From Pseudonocardia ammonioxydans (GTDB lineage: Bacteria > Actinomycetota > Actinomycetes > Mycobacteriales > Pseudonocardiaceae): 64,000 nt of DNA. Made by a program: the position numbers and the translations under genes. The notes below the pieces were generated by a model that was given only the letters and a program-made list of their open reading frames with translations, made no database searches and was not told the origin of the DNA. Positions 8,266 through 16,302 of the stretch are shown piece after piece; the stretch's first letter is position 1; every line of letters begins with the position of its first letter. The DNA lies in NCBI RefSeq assembly GCF_900115005.1, contig NZ_FOUY01000018.1, positions 62,001 to 126,000 on the forward strand. Reading direction: 5' to 3'.

Positions 8266-8484
8266 TCAGTGCCTGCGGCCGCGCGCGAAGTAGGCGATCG
8301 GGCCGACGACGTTGACGAGCGCGGCGAGTGCCCATGCCCAGCGCGGACCGTTCACCTCCGATTCCCGACGCCGGGCCAGGTCCGTCCACGCGGCGCCGAG
8401 CAGCCCGAACTGCAGGCCCGCGGTGAGCACCACCAGGATCCGCCCGCCGGTACCGAGGTCGTTCCACTTCAGCTTCTTCGCCAT
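8266..8484 (-). CDS. small PLDc_N-domain membrane protein
   Basis: A 72-aa protein with two hydrophobic segments (GGRILVVLTAGLQFGLLGAAW and WAWALAALVNVVGPIAYF) separated by a basic loop. The WALAALVNVVGPIAYFARGRR end matches the phospholipase-D N-terminal (cardiolipin-synthase-like) membrane domain found alone in many actinobacteria. Catalytic HKD motifs are absent, so it is not an enzyme by itself. Convergent with the LysR gene; the stops are 4 bp apart. Confidence 0.75.
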   Translation of the reverse strand: MAKKLKWNDLGTGGRILVVLTAGLQFGLLGAAWTDLARRRESEVNGPRWAWALAALVNVVGPIAYFARGRRH

Positions 8485-8554
8485 GCGGTGATCTTGCCAG
8501 TCCGAAGCGGGGCGAGGTGATGCCGTGTGGTCGGCCGGTGATCAGCGGTTCGTC

Positions 8555-8586
8555 GTGGATCGGTGCCAGGTCTGGCACCGATCCAC
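8555..8586. promoter_or_regulatory. 32-bp near-perfect palindrome
   Basis: GTGGATCGGTGCCAG (8555-8569), then GT, then its exact complement CTGGCACCGATCCAC (8572-8586). All 15 arm bases pair. It lies in the divergent gap between the PLDc_N gene (start 8484) and the Lrp-led operon (start 8710), 70 and 123 bp from the starts, so it cannot be a terminator of either and is better read as an operator or cruciform. Confidence 0.8.
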
Positions 8587-8674
8587 TCCGAGTCCGCGAT
8601 CATGCTCAGCATCGGGGTGCGGCGGCGACCACATCGCAGCACGGTCGTCCCTCGTATCGACGAAATCCGTCACC

Positions 8675-8690
8675 CACATCTCTTGATGTG
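8675..8690. promoter_or_regulatory. inverted repeat near the Lrp-operon start
   Basis: CACATC-TCTT-GATGTG, a perfect 6+6 repeat ending 19 bp before the GTG at 8710. Plausible autoregulatory site for the Lrp protein. Confidence 0.4.
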
Positions 8691-8709
8691 AAGGATTGCG
8701 TCATGCAGA

Positions 8710-9726
8710 GTGTCCGGCGTGACGGAGACCTTCCAGTCGGACGAGCTCGACGCGCGGATCGCCGGCGCCCTGCAACTCGACGGGCGGGCGTCGTGGAGCC
8801 TGGTCGCGCGTCAGCTGGGGGTGAGCGAGTCGGCCGTGCTGCGGCGGGTCGCGGCCCTGCACGCGGCAGGCCGGCTGCGCGTGATCGGCGTCGTGGACGT
8901 GCTGCGGTGCGGGTTCGGGGTGCCGGTGCTGGTGCGGCTGCGCTGCCGCCCGGGTACGGCGAACGCGGTCGCCGACGTCGTCGCCGCCCGCCCGGAGACC
9001 CGCTACGTCACCGTGCTGACCGGCGGTGCCGACTGCGCCGCGGAGATCGTCGTCCCCGGCTACGCCGACCTGGCCCACGTCGTCGACGGCGGTTTCGGCG
9101 GGCCCGACGTCACCGCGGTCGAGTCGGCTGCGGTGATCCGGACGTTCGCCTCCAACCACGACTGGGACCCGGGCGTCCTCGACGGGGAGGCGGCGGCCGC
9201 GCTGCGGGCCGGGGCGCCGCCACGGCCGTTCGAGGAGGGCCACCCGGACGGGCCGCCCGAGCATCTCGACGCGACCGACCTCGCCGTCGTCGCCGCGCTC
9301 GGGGAGGACGGGCGGATGTCCTACACCGAGATCGCGAACCGGACCGGGGTCAGCGAGTCCACCGCCCGGCGCCGGGTCGACTCGCTGGTCCGCCGCGGCT
9401 GCCTGCGGTTCCGCACGCTCGCCGAGCCGGAGCTGTTCGGGTTCGGCGTCGAGTTCATGGCGTGGCTGTCGGTGCGCCCCGGCGACCTCGACGAGGCAGC
9501 CCGCACCCTCGCGGCCGACCCGGCGACCCGCTACCTGTCCGCCACCACCGGCACGTTCGGCCTGGTCGCCCAGGTCGCGCTGCGCCGCCACGGCGACCTC
9601 TACCGCTACCTCACCGAGGTGATCGGGACCCTGCCCGGCGTCGACCGGGCCGAGACCACCCTGCAACTGCGCACGCTCAAGCGGGCCTGGGCGCCGACGC
9701 CCGTGGCCCGGATGGAGGAGGCATGA
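8710..9726 (+). CDS. Lrp/AsnC-family regulator with duplicated domains
   Basis: A 338-aa protein made of two AsnC modules in tandem. Helix-turn-helix 1 is at about residues 12-60 (LDARIAGALQLDGRASWSLVARQLGVSESAVLRRV) and is followed by a RAM-like beta-alpha domain. Helix-turn-helix 2 starts near residue 185 (DLAVVAALGEDGRMSYTEIANRTGVSESTARRRV) with a second RAM domain. Single-module relatives are about 150 aa. RAM domains bind amino acids or related small molecules. First gene of a six-gene operon and presumably its regulator. GTG at 8710 is used here; GTG at 8719 is a second option. Confidence 0.9.
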   Translation: MSGVTETFQSDELDARIAGALQLDGRASWSLVARQLGVSESAVLRRVAALHAAGRLRVIGVVDVLRCGFGVPVLVRLRCRPGTANAVADVVAARPETRYVTVLTGGADCAAEIVVPGYADLAHVVDGGFGGPDVTAVESAAVIRTFASNHDWDPGVLDGEAAAALRAGAPPRPFEEGHPDGPPEHLDATDLAVVAALGEDGRMSYTEIANRTGVSESTARRRVDSLVRRGCLRFRTLAEPELFGFGVEFMAWLSVRPGDLDEAARTLAADPATRYLSATTGTFGLVAQVALRRHGDLYRYLTEVIGTLPGVDRAETTLQLRTLKRAWAPTPVARMEEA

Positions 9727-10640
9727 CCGACCCGACCCCACCCTGGCAGTGGGACGAGCCGACCTGGCGCGGCCACGTCGACCAGGTCCGCGCCGGGCGC
9801 TCGCTGGCCCCTGAGGCGTGGCCGGACGGCCGCCGGGTCGCCGTGGCGATCTCGTTCGACTCCGACCACGAGACCCCGGCACTGCGTGACGGCGAGGTGC
9901 TGCCCGGCAAGCTCGCCCAGGGCGAGTACGGCGCCCGCGTCGGTGTGCCCCGGATCCTGGACCTGCTGGAGCACCAGGGTGTCCCGGCGACGTTCTTCGT
10001 GCCCGCGGTGTCCGCGCTGCTGCACGACGGCGAGGTCGCCGCCTACGCCGCCGCCGGCCACGAGGTCGCGCTGCACGGCTGGATCCACGAGCGCAACACC
10101 GCCCTGGACCGCGACAGCGAGCGGGACCTGATGCTGCGCGCCGCCGACGTCCTCGAACGGCAGGCCGGCACCCGCCCCACCGGGTTGCGCACCCCGTCCT
10201 GGGACTTCTCCGCGGCCACCCTGGACCTGGTCCGCGAGCTGGGACTGGCCTACGACTCGTCGCTGATGGCCGACGACGAGCCCTACGAGCTGCTCTCGCG
10301 CGGAGAACCGACCGGCGTCGTCGAGCTGCCGGTGGAGTGGATCCGCGACGACGCGCCGTACTTCATGATGGAGCGGTTCGCGTCGCTGCGGCCCTACACC
10401 CCGCCGCGCGAGGTGGGCCGGATCTGGCGCGACGAGTTCGACGCCGCCCGGGCGCAGGGCGGGCTGTTCCAGCTCACCCTGCACCCGCACATCATCGGGC
10501 ACCGGTCGCGGATGGTGGTGCTCGCCGAGCTGCTCGAGCACATCGCGGGCACCGGTGACGCCTGGTTCGCCACGCACGCCGACGTGGTCGCGCACGTCGG
10601 CACCCGGCTCGCCGGCGCAGAGCCCGGGGTGACCGCATGA
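9723..10640 (+). CDS. polysaccharide-deacetylase-family hydrolase (PuuE/imidase-like)
   Basis: A 305-aa NodB-fold protein with no signal peptide. Motif 1 is VAVAISFDSDHETPAL (catalytic Asp pair), motif 2 is HGWIHERN, and RTPSWDFSAATLDL is motif 3. Cytosolic members of this branch act on cyclic imides, allantoin or formamide-like bonds rather than on chitin. The absence of a secretion signal and the location between a regulator and a proton symporter support hydrolysis of an imported small amide or imide. ATG at 9723 overlaps the Lrp stop by 4 bp. Exact substrate unknown. Confidence 0.85.
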   Translation: MTDPTPPWQWDEPTWRGHVDQVRAGRSLAPEAWPDGRRVAVAISFDSDHETPALRDGEVLPGKLAQGEYGARVGVPRILDLLEHQGVPATFFVPAVSALLHDGEVAAYAAAGHEVALHGWIHERNTALDRDSERDLMLRAADVLERQAGTRPTGLRTPSWDFSAATLDLVRELGLAYDSSLMADDEPYELLSRGEPTGVVELPVEWIRDDAPYFMMERFASLRPYTPPREVGRIWRDEFDAARAQGGLFQLTLHPHIIGHRSRMVVLAELLEHIAGTGDAWFATHADVVAHVGTRLAGAEPGVTA

Positions 10641-11938
10641 CCGCCACCGTCGCGGGCGGCACCCGGCTCGCCCCGCACCAGCGCAAGGCGCTCGTCGCCG
10701 GCGCCGTCGGCAACACCGTCGAGTGGGTCGACTGGGCCGTCTACGCCACGTTCGCTCCGATCTTCGCCGCGCAGTTCTTCGCCCCCGGCGACCCGACCGC
10801 GGCCCTGCTCTCGACGATGGGCGTGTTCGCGGTCGGCTTCGTGATGCGCCCGATCGGCGGTGCGGTGCTCGGTGCCTACGCCGACCGGCACGGCCGCAAG
10901 AAGGGGCTCACGCTCACCATCGGGCTGATGTCCGGCGCGTCCGCGGTGATCGCCGTCGCGCCGACCTACGACTCCGTCGGGCTGCTCGCCCCGCTGATCC
11001 TGCTGCTGGCCCGCCTGGTCCAGGGGTTCTCCGCGGGCGGCGAGTTCGGCTCGTCGTCGAGCTTCATGGTCGAGTCCGCGGCGCCGCGGCGCCGCGCCTT
11101 CGCCGGGTCCTGGCAGCAGGTCTCGGTCGGCGCCGGGACCCTGATCGCGGCCGGGATGGGCACGGTCCTGACCACCGTGCTCGACGAGAGCGCCCTGGCG
11201 AGCTGGGGCTGGCGGGTCGCGTTCGGGGTCGGCGCGCTGCTCGGCCTGATCGGGCTGTGGCTGCGCGTCTCGGTGTCGGAGACCGAGGCCTTCGCCGCGC
11301 TGACCGAACGGGCCGCCGAGCAGGCCGCGCCGCGCCGCAACGCGTTCGTCGTGATGGTCCGCGACCACCCCCGCGCCGCGCTGCGGGTCGTCGGGATCAC
11401 GATCGCGGGCACGCTGATCTACTACATCTGGGTCAGCTTCATGCCGACCTACGCCCACATCGCCACCGGCATCCCGCTGCGGGACGCGTTGCTGGCCAAC
11501 ACGATCGCCCTGGTCGCGTTCCTGGTGCTGCTGCCCTTCGGCGGGATCCTGTCCGACCGGGTCGGCCGCAAGCCCACGATGCTGGCGTTCGCGGGCGGGT
11601 TCGTGCTGTTCGCGTGGCCGGCGTTCCACTTCCTCGGCGACAGCTTCTGGGGCCTGCTGACCATCGAGCTGATCGGGATGGTGCTGATCGTCGGGTACTC
11701 GGCGAACTGCGCCGTGGTGATGGCCGAGCAGTTCCCGGCCGAGGTGCGCAGCACCGGGATCGGGCTGCCGTACGCGCTGGCCGTGGCGCTGTTCGGGGGC
11801 ACCGCCCCGTACGTCACGACCTGGCTGACCACCCACGAGCACGGCGACCTGGTGTGGCTCTACGTCGCGGTCGCCGCGCTGATCGGGGTCGCGGTCTACG
11901 CGACCATGCCGGAGACGAAGGGACGCGCGCTGTCGTGA
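10637..11938 (+). CDS. MFS transporter, MHS family
   Basis: A 433-aa, 12-segment symporter: AGAVGNTVEWVDWAVYATFAP at about residues 22-42, then GFVMRPIGGAVLGAYADRHGRKKGL and RLVQGFSAGGEFGSSSSFMVE, the MHS family motifs. It likely imports the organic acid, imide or acylated amino acid degraded by the flanking genes. Starts at ATG overlapping the previous stop by 4 bp and ends in GTGA overlapping the next start, so its translation is coupled on both sides. Confidence 0.9.
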   Translation: MTATVAGGTRLAPHQRKALVAGAVGNTVEWVDWAVYATFAPIFAAQFFAPGDPTAALLSTMGVFAVGFVMRPIGGAVLGAYADRHGRKKGLTLTIGLMSGASAVIAVAPTYDSVGLLAPLILLLARLVQGFSAGGEFGSSSSFMVESAAPRRRAFAGSWQQVSVGAGTLIAAGMGTVLTTVLDESALASWGWRVAFGVGALLGLIGLWLRVSVSETEAFAALTERAAEQAAPRRNAFVVMVRDHPRAALRVVGITIAGTLIYYIWVSFMPTYAHIATGIPLRDALLANTIALVAFLVLLPFGGILSDRVGRKPTMLAFAGGFVLFAWPAFHFLGDSFWGLLTIELIGMVLIVGYSANCAVVMAEQFPAEVRSTGIGLPYALAVALFGGTAPYVTTWLTTHEHGDLVWLYVAVAALIGVAVYATMPETKGRALS

Positions 11939-12690
11939 GGCACGTACTGATCACCGGGGCCGCCGGGGGCATCGGCGCCGCGATCGCCGCCCGCTTCGCC
12001 GCCGACGACGTCCGGCTCACCCGCACCGACCTGCGCCCGCCCGGGCCGGGCGGCGACCGGCTGCCGGGAGTGTTCCGGACGGCCGACCTGACCGGCCCGG
12101 GCGTCGCCGACGAGCTGATCGACCCGGCCGACCCGCCGGACGTCCTCGTCAACGCGGCCGGGACCTACCCGGCCCGGCCCCTGCTGCAGATGACGCCCGC
12201 CGACTGGGACCGGGTGCAGGCGGTGAACGTCCGCGCACCGATGGCGCTCACCGTCGCGTGCGCGAACGCGCTGATCGCGGCCGGGCGGCCGGGTGCGGTC
12301 GTCAACATCTCCTCGGGCGCGGCCACCCGCGCCCGCCCGGGCGCGGCGCACTACGCCACCTCCAAGGCCGCGCTGGAGATGCTCACCCGCGCCTGCGCGG
12401 TCGAGCTGGGCCCGCACGGGGTCCGGGTCAACGCGGTCGCACCGGGGTTCGTGACCGTCGACAGCGAGGCCAACCCGGTCACCGAGGCCTACGCCGACGC
12501 GGTGTCGCGCAACCCGCTCGGGCGCCGCGGGGACCCGGCCGACATCGCCGGTGCGGTGCACTGGCTGTGCGGACCGGACGCGGGGTGGACGACCGGTGCG
12601 GTGCTGCGGGTCGACGGCGGCGCCACCGCCGGGACGGGCGAGCTGCCCCTGCACTGGACCGGCGAGACGTCCGTGCAGGCCGCGTCGTGA
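11935..12690 (+). CDS. SDR-family oxidoreductase
   Basis: A 251-aa classical short-chain dehydrogenase. It has the N-terminal TGAAGGIG cofactor motif, NAAG near residue 75, catalytic Ser in NISSG, and YATSK (Tyr and Lys of the triad). The first beta-strand lacks the long Arg-rich loop typical of NADPH binding and has D at the end of strand 2 (RTDLRP), suggesting NAD use. Likely oxidises or reduces an alcohol/keto intermediate of the operon's pathway. GTG at 11935 overlaps the transporter stop by 4 bp. Confidence 0.87.
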   Translation: MRHVLITGAAGGIGAAIAARFAADDVRLTRTDLRPPGPGGDRLPGVFRTADLTGPGVADELIDPADPPDVLVNAAGTYPARPLLQMTPADWDRVQAVNVRAPMALTVACANALIAAGRPGAVVNISSGAATRARPGAAHYATSKAALEMLTRACAVELGPHGVRVNAVAPGFVTVDSEANPVTEAYADAVSRNPLGRRGDPADIAGAVHWLCGPDAGWTTGAVLRVDGGATAGTGELPLHWTGETSVQAAS

Positions 12691-13703
12691 CCGGCCGCTA
12701 CACCGTCGTCGGGGCCGGCGCGATCGGCGGCACCCTGGCGGCGCACCTGCACCGGGCCGGACACGACGTCGACGTCGTCGACACCGACCCCGGCCACGTC
12801 GCGGCCATCCGGGCGGACGGTCTGCGCCTGCGCCATCCCGGTGGCGGCGAGACCGTCGCCCGCGTCCCGGCCGCGCTGCCCGAGCCGGGCGCCGGCGAGC
12901 TGGGTGCCGTCCTGCTCGCGGTGAAGGCGCAGGCCACCGGGGCGGCGCTGGACTGGATCGCGCCGCGGCTCGCCCCCGGCGGGTGGGTGGTGTCGCTGCA
13001 GAACGGCCTCAACGAGGACGCCATCGCCGCCCGGATCGGCGCCGGGCGCACGGTCGGGGCGTTCGTCAACCTGTTCGCCGACGTCGAGGGGCCGGGTGCG
13101 ATCCGGGACGGCGGCCGCGGCGCGCTGGTGGTCGGGGAGACCGACGGCCGGCGCAGCGACCGCGTCGAGGATCTGGTCGCGGACCTGCAGGCATGGGGCC
13201 CGGCCCGGGCCACCGGCAACGTGACCGGGTTCCTGTGGTCGAAGCTCGCGTTCGGGTCGATGCTCACCGCGACCGCGCTGGCCGACGCACCGATGGCGCG
13301 GCTGATCGACCGGCACCGTGCGGTGATGCACCGGTTGGCCGGCGAGGTGCTCGCCGTCGCGCGGGCCCGGGGGATCACCCCCGAGCCGTTCGACCACTGG
13401 GATCCGGACGGCTACCCGGCGGGCGGCGCCCCGGGCGAGGCCGACCGCGCGACCGACCGGCTCGTGGCCTGGCTGGCGACGATGCCCAAGGACCGCAGCG
13501 GCATCTGGCGCGACATCGCCGTGCGGCGCAGGCCGGTCGAGGTGCACGATCACTACGCGCCGGTGCTCGCCGCGGCCGGGGAGGCCGGCGTCGGCGTCCC
13601 GGTGCTGCGGACGCTGCTGTCCCGGCTGGCCGACGTCGAGCACGGCCGGGCACCGATGAGCGAAGAGCACCTGCGGGTGCTCGAGGAGGTGGGAGCCCGA
13701 TGA
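12687..13703 (+). CDS. ketopantoate-reductase-like (PanE/ApbA family) dehydrogenase
   Basis: A 338-aa protein with an N-terminal Rossmann domain (VVGAGAIGGTLAAHLHRAGHDVDVVD at residues about 5-30) and the ApbA C-terminal helical domain. KAQ (residues about 74-76) and NGLNE are conserved active-site segments of the family. Housekeeping pantothenate synthesis is possible, but its position inside a catabolic operon, coupled by GTGA to an SDR and by ATGA to an M20 hydrolase, makes reduction of another 2-keto acid or diketone more likely. Medium certainty on substrate class. Confidence 0.82.
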   Translation: MTGRYTVVGAGAIGGTLAAHLHRAGHDVDVVDTDPGHVAAIRADGLRLRHPGGGETVARVPAALPEPGAGELGAVLLAVKAQATGAALDWIAPRLAPGGWVVSLQNGLNEDAIAARIGAGRTVGAFVNLFADVEGPGAIRDGGRGALVVGETDGRRSDRVEDLVADLQAWGPARATGNVTGFLWSKLAFGSMLTATALADAPMARLIDRHRAVMHRLAGEVLAVARARGITPEPFDHWDPDGYPAGGAPGEADRATDRLVAWLATMPKDRSGIWRDIAVRRRPVEVHDHYAPVLAAAGEAGVGVPVLRTLLSRLADVEHGRAPMSEEHLRVLEEVGAR

Positions 13704-14845
13704 GCCCGACCCTGCCCGAGCGCGCGCGGGCGGCGCTGCCGTCGATGCTCGACGACCTGCGCGGCTACGTCGAGATCGAGACCCCGAGCGACGACCGTGC
13801 CGCCCTGGAGCGGGGGCTGTCCTGGTTGGACGCGCTGGTGGCCGAGCGGCTGGGACCGGCCGCGTCGTCGTCCACGGTGGACGGCGGCGAGCTCGGCGAC
13901 GCGCGGCTGCTGGAGTACGACGGCTCGGCCGCCGAGCCGGTGCTGCTGCTGGCGCACTACGACACCGTGTGGCCGATCGGGACGCTGGCCGGGATGCCGT
14001 TCGCCGTCGACGGCGACCGGATCACCGGGCCCGGGGTGTTCGACATGAAGGCGGGCCTGGTCCAGGCGCTGTGGGCCCTCCGGATCGCCCGCGAGGCGGG
14101 TCTCGCGCTGCCGCCGATCCGGCTGCTGCTCACCGGCGACGAGGAGATCGGGTCACCGGTGTCCCGGCCGGTGATCGAGAAGGCGGCGGTGGGCGCGTCG
14201 GCCGGTCTGGTGTTCGAGGCCGCCGGCCCGGGGGCGGCGGTGAAGACCGCGCGCAAGGGGGTCGGGATCTTCCGGGTCGACGTCGACGGGGTCGAGGCGC
14301 ACGCGGGGCTGGACCCGACGGCCGGGGCGAGCGCGGTCGACGAGCTGGCCCGGGTGGTGCTCGACCTGCACGCCGCCCGCGACCTCGAGGCCGGGACCAG
14401 CGTCAACGTCGGCGTCGTCGGGGGCGGTACCCGGACCAACGTGACCGCCGGGCACGCCTGGGGTGAGATCGACGTGCGGGTGTCGAGCACGGCCGAGATC
14501 GCCCGGATCGAGCAGGTGCTCGACGGGCTGGCGGCCCGGCACCCGGACGCCGCCGTGCGGGTGTCGGGGGAGTGGAACCGCCCGGTGATGGAGCGGACCC
14601 CGCGGACCGCCGAGCTCTACGACCTCGCCCGCACCGCGGCGTCCGGGATCGGAGTCGAGCTCGCCGAGGTCGCGGTCGGCGGGGCGAGCGACGCGAACTT
14701 CCTCGCCCCGCTCGGCCTCGGCGTGCTCGACGGCCTCGGGGCGGTCGGTGCCGGGGCGCATGCCCGGCACGAGCACGCCCTGGTGTCGGGGATGGTCCGG
14801 CAGACCGCGCTCACCGCCGCGGTGCTGCACGCGCTCGCGGGCTGA
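13700..14845 (+). CDS. M20-family metallopeptidase (CPG2/ArgE-like)
   Basis: A 381-aa dinuclear zinc hydrolase. LLLAHYDTVWP holds the first metal His and Asp, GPGVFDMKAGL the bridging Asp, TGDEEIGSP the catalytic Glu and metal Glu, and HARHEHAL the last His. The lid/dimerisation domain includes VEAHAGLDPTAGASAVDELA. Relatives such as carboxypeptidase G2 release glutamate or cleave N-acyl amino acids. As the last gene of the operon it could hydrolyse an amide left after ring opening by the NodB-fold enzyme. ATG at 13700 overlaps the previous stop by 4 bp. Confidence 0.88.
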   Translation: MSPTLPERARAALPSMLDDLRGYVEIETPSDDRAALERGLSWLDALVAERLGPAASSSTVDGGELGDARLLEYDGSAAEPVLLLAHYDTVWPIGTLAGMPFAVDGDRITGPGVFDMKAGLVQALWALRIAREAGLALPPIRLLLTGDEEIGSPVSRPVIEKAAVGASAGLVFEAAGPGAAVKTARKGVGIFRVDVDGVEAHAGLDPTAGASAVDELARVVLDLHAARDLEAGTSVNVGVVGGGTRTNVTAGHAWGEIDVRVSSTAEIARIEQVLDGLAARHPDAAVRVSGEWNRPVMERTPRTAELYDLARTAASGIGVELAEVAVGGASDANFLAPLGLGVLDGLGAVGAGAHARHEHALVSGMVRQTALTAAVLHALAG

Positions 14846-15030
14846 CCCGGCCGGCCGGGCTCACGGACCGTGGGGTCGACGAGCTGTCCGGCGGGGAACG
14901 GCAGCGGGTGTGGATCGCGCTCGCGCTCGCGCAGGGCCCGGCGACGATGACGCGCTGGTCACCTCGGACCCGCTCACCGGGATCCCGCTGGTGCTGCAGC
15001 GGCCGCACCGACGGTCTCCCGCGTTCCGCG
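14846..15030 (+). pseudogene. relic of a siderophore-type (FecE-like) ABC ATPase
   Basis: About 185 bp right after the M20 gene still encode VDELSGGERQRVWIALALAQ (frame from 14860), the signature region of FecE/FepC ATPases. Then, after a frame change near 14945, follows TSDPLTGIPLVLQRP, which resembles the family's C-terminal DPVTGTPLV segment. Walker A, Q-loop and Walker B are missing. It therefore looks like a gene reduced by 5' and internal deletions. No transport partners remain nearby. Confidence 0.65.
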
Positions 15031-15060
15031 GCACCGGCCGAGGCCGGCCGGTCGCGGTCG

Positions 15061-16302
15061 TCAGGCTCCGACCGCGGTCAGTGCGGCGTCGAGCGCGTCG
15101 TCGTCGCCGACGTTTCCGGGCACCACGACCTGCACGACCGCCCGGCCGTCGGGGGTCCACAGGTCCCACACCGACACCCCGGGCAGCACCTGCCCACGCA
15201 CCCGGGCCGAGGTGGCACCGAGCCCGTCGCGGGCGATCTGCGCACCGGTGATCCCGCCCTTGGTGACGACGACGTCGATCCGGTCCCGCAGCCGTGCCAC
15301 CACCCCGGCGAGCACCTGCATCACCGCCTCGCCGTGGGCGAGGGTGCTGTGTTCGGCGCGGCGTTCCCGCTCGCTGGCGAGCGCGGCGTACCCGGCGTCG
15401 AGGGCCGCGGCGCACGCCTCGGCCGGCGCGTCCACCGACGACCCCGGTCCGGCCAGCGCCGCATCGGTGTCGACGACGACGGGGGCCGCCCGGCGCGCCG
15501 ACGCCGCGGCCAGCTGGCGGGTGGCCGCTCCGGTGTGCGAGCCGCACACCAGCAGCGTCCGGCCCGGGCCCGCCACCGGCACCTCCAGCAGCCCGTCGCT
15601 GGTCACCCCGGCGACGGCGGCGGCCAGCGGCGCGCCGCCGCGGGCCACCAGGTCGCGGCGCGGCCACGCCGCCCGCAACGCCGCGGCGATCCGGACGACG
15701 TCGGCGTCGTCGTGCACGTCCGGGAGCAGGACCTCGCCGTCGGCCGCACCGGCCAGCACCTCCGCGAGCTCGGCGGACCGGACGACGTCCACCGGAACGG
15801 CCACCGGCGTCCGCCCGGACCGCTCGCGCACGTAGTCGGGCAGGTACCCGTGGCGGTAGCCGAACACCGGGTCGCGCGCGAACTCGGTCTCGTGTGCCGG
15901 GACCGTCCGCCCGCCGACGCGCACCAGGTGGGTGCCGTCGACCGTGGTGCGGCCGCCACCGGGGAACGCCGGGACGAACAGCACCGGGGCGTGCGGGTCG
16001 GCCGCGGCGCACTCGGCGAACACGTGCCCGCGCAGCGTCGAGTCCCCGCGCAGCACCAGCCGGACATCGGCGTCGAGCCGCCGGCCCGCCGCGGCGGCCT
16101 CGTCCCGGATCCGCGCGACGAGCGCGACGGCGTCGCCCTCGTCGAGGGCACGGGTGTTGGTCAGCAGGTACACCGCGTCGGCGCGGACCAGCGCCCCGGC
16201 CAGCACCTCGGCGTCCCACCGCAGCAGCACCTCCACGCCGGTGGCCGACTGGGTGCCGGTCGGGTCGTCGTCGCAGACGACCACCTTCACCGGCCGGGTC
16301 AT
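15061..16302 (-). CDS. four-carbon acid sugar kinase family protein (DUF1537)
   Basis: A 413-aa two-domain kinase. The N-terminal domain has CDDDPTGTQSATG (substrate-side Asp run) and LVLRGDSTLRGH. The C-terminal nucleotide domain contains CGSHTGAAT, VVVTKGGITG and GLGATSARV, ending PGNVGDDDAL. DUF1537 kinases phosphorylate four-carbon acid sugars (OtnK, DtnK) or 3-oxo-isoapionate (OiaK). ATG at 16302 overlaps the transporter stop by 4 bp. Last gene of a minus-strand sugar-acid cluster, so its substrate is probably what the transporter imports or a product of the upstream dehydrogenases. Confidence 0.88.
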   Translation of the reverse strand: MTRPVKVVVCDDDPTGTQSATGVEVLLRWDAEVLAGALVRADAVYLLTNTRALDEGDAVALVARIRDEAAAAGRRLDADVRLVLRGDSTLRGHVFAECAAADPHAPVLFVPAFPGGGRTTVDGTHLVRVGGRTVPAHETEFARDPVFGYRHGYLPDYVRERSGRTPVAVPVDVVRSAELAEVLAGAADGEVLLPDVHDDADVVRIAAALRAAWPRRDLVARGGAPLAAAVAGVTSDGLLEVPVAGPGRTLLVCGSHTGAATRQLAAASARRAAPVVVDTDAALAGPGSSVDAPAEACAAALDAGYAALASERERRAEHSTLAHGEAVMQVLAGVVARLRDRIDVVVTKGGITGAQIARDGLGATSARVRGQVLPGVSVWDLWTPDGRAVVQVVVPGNVGDDDALDAALTAVGA

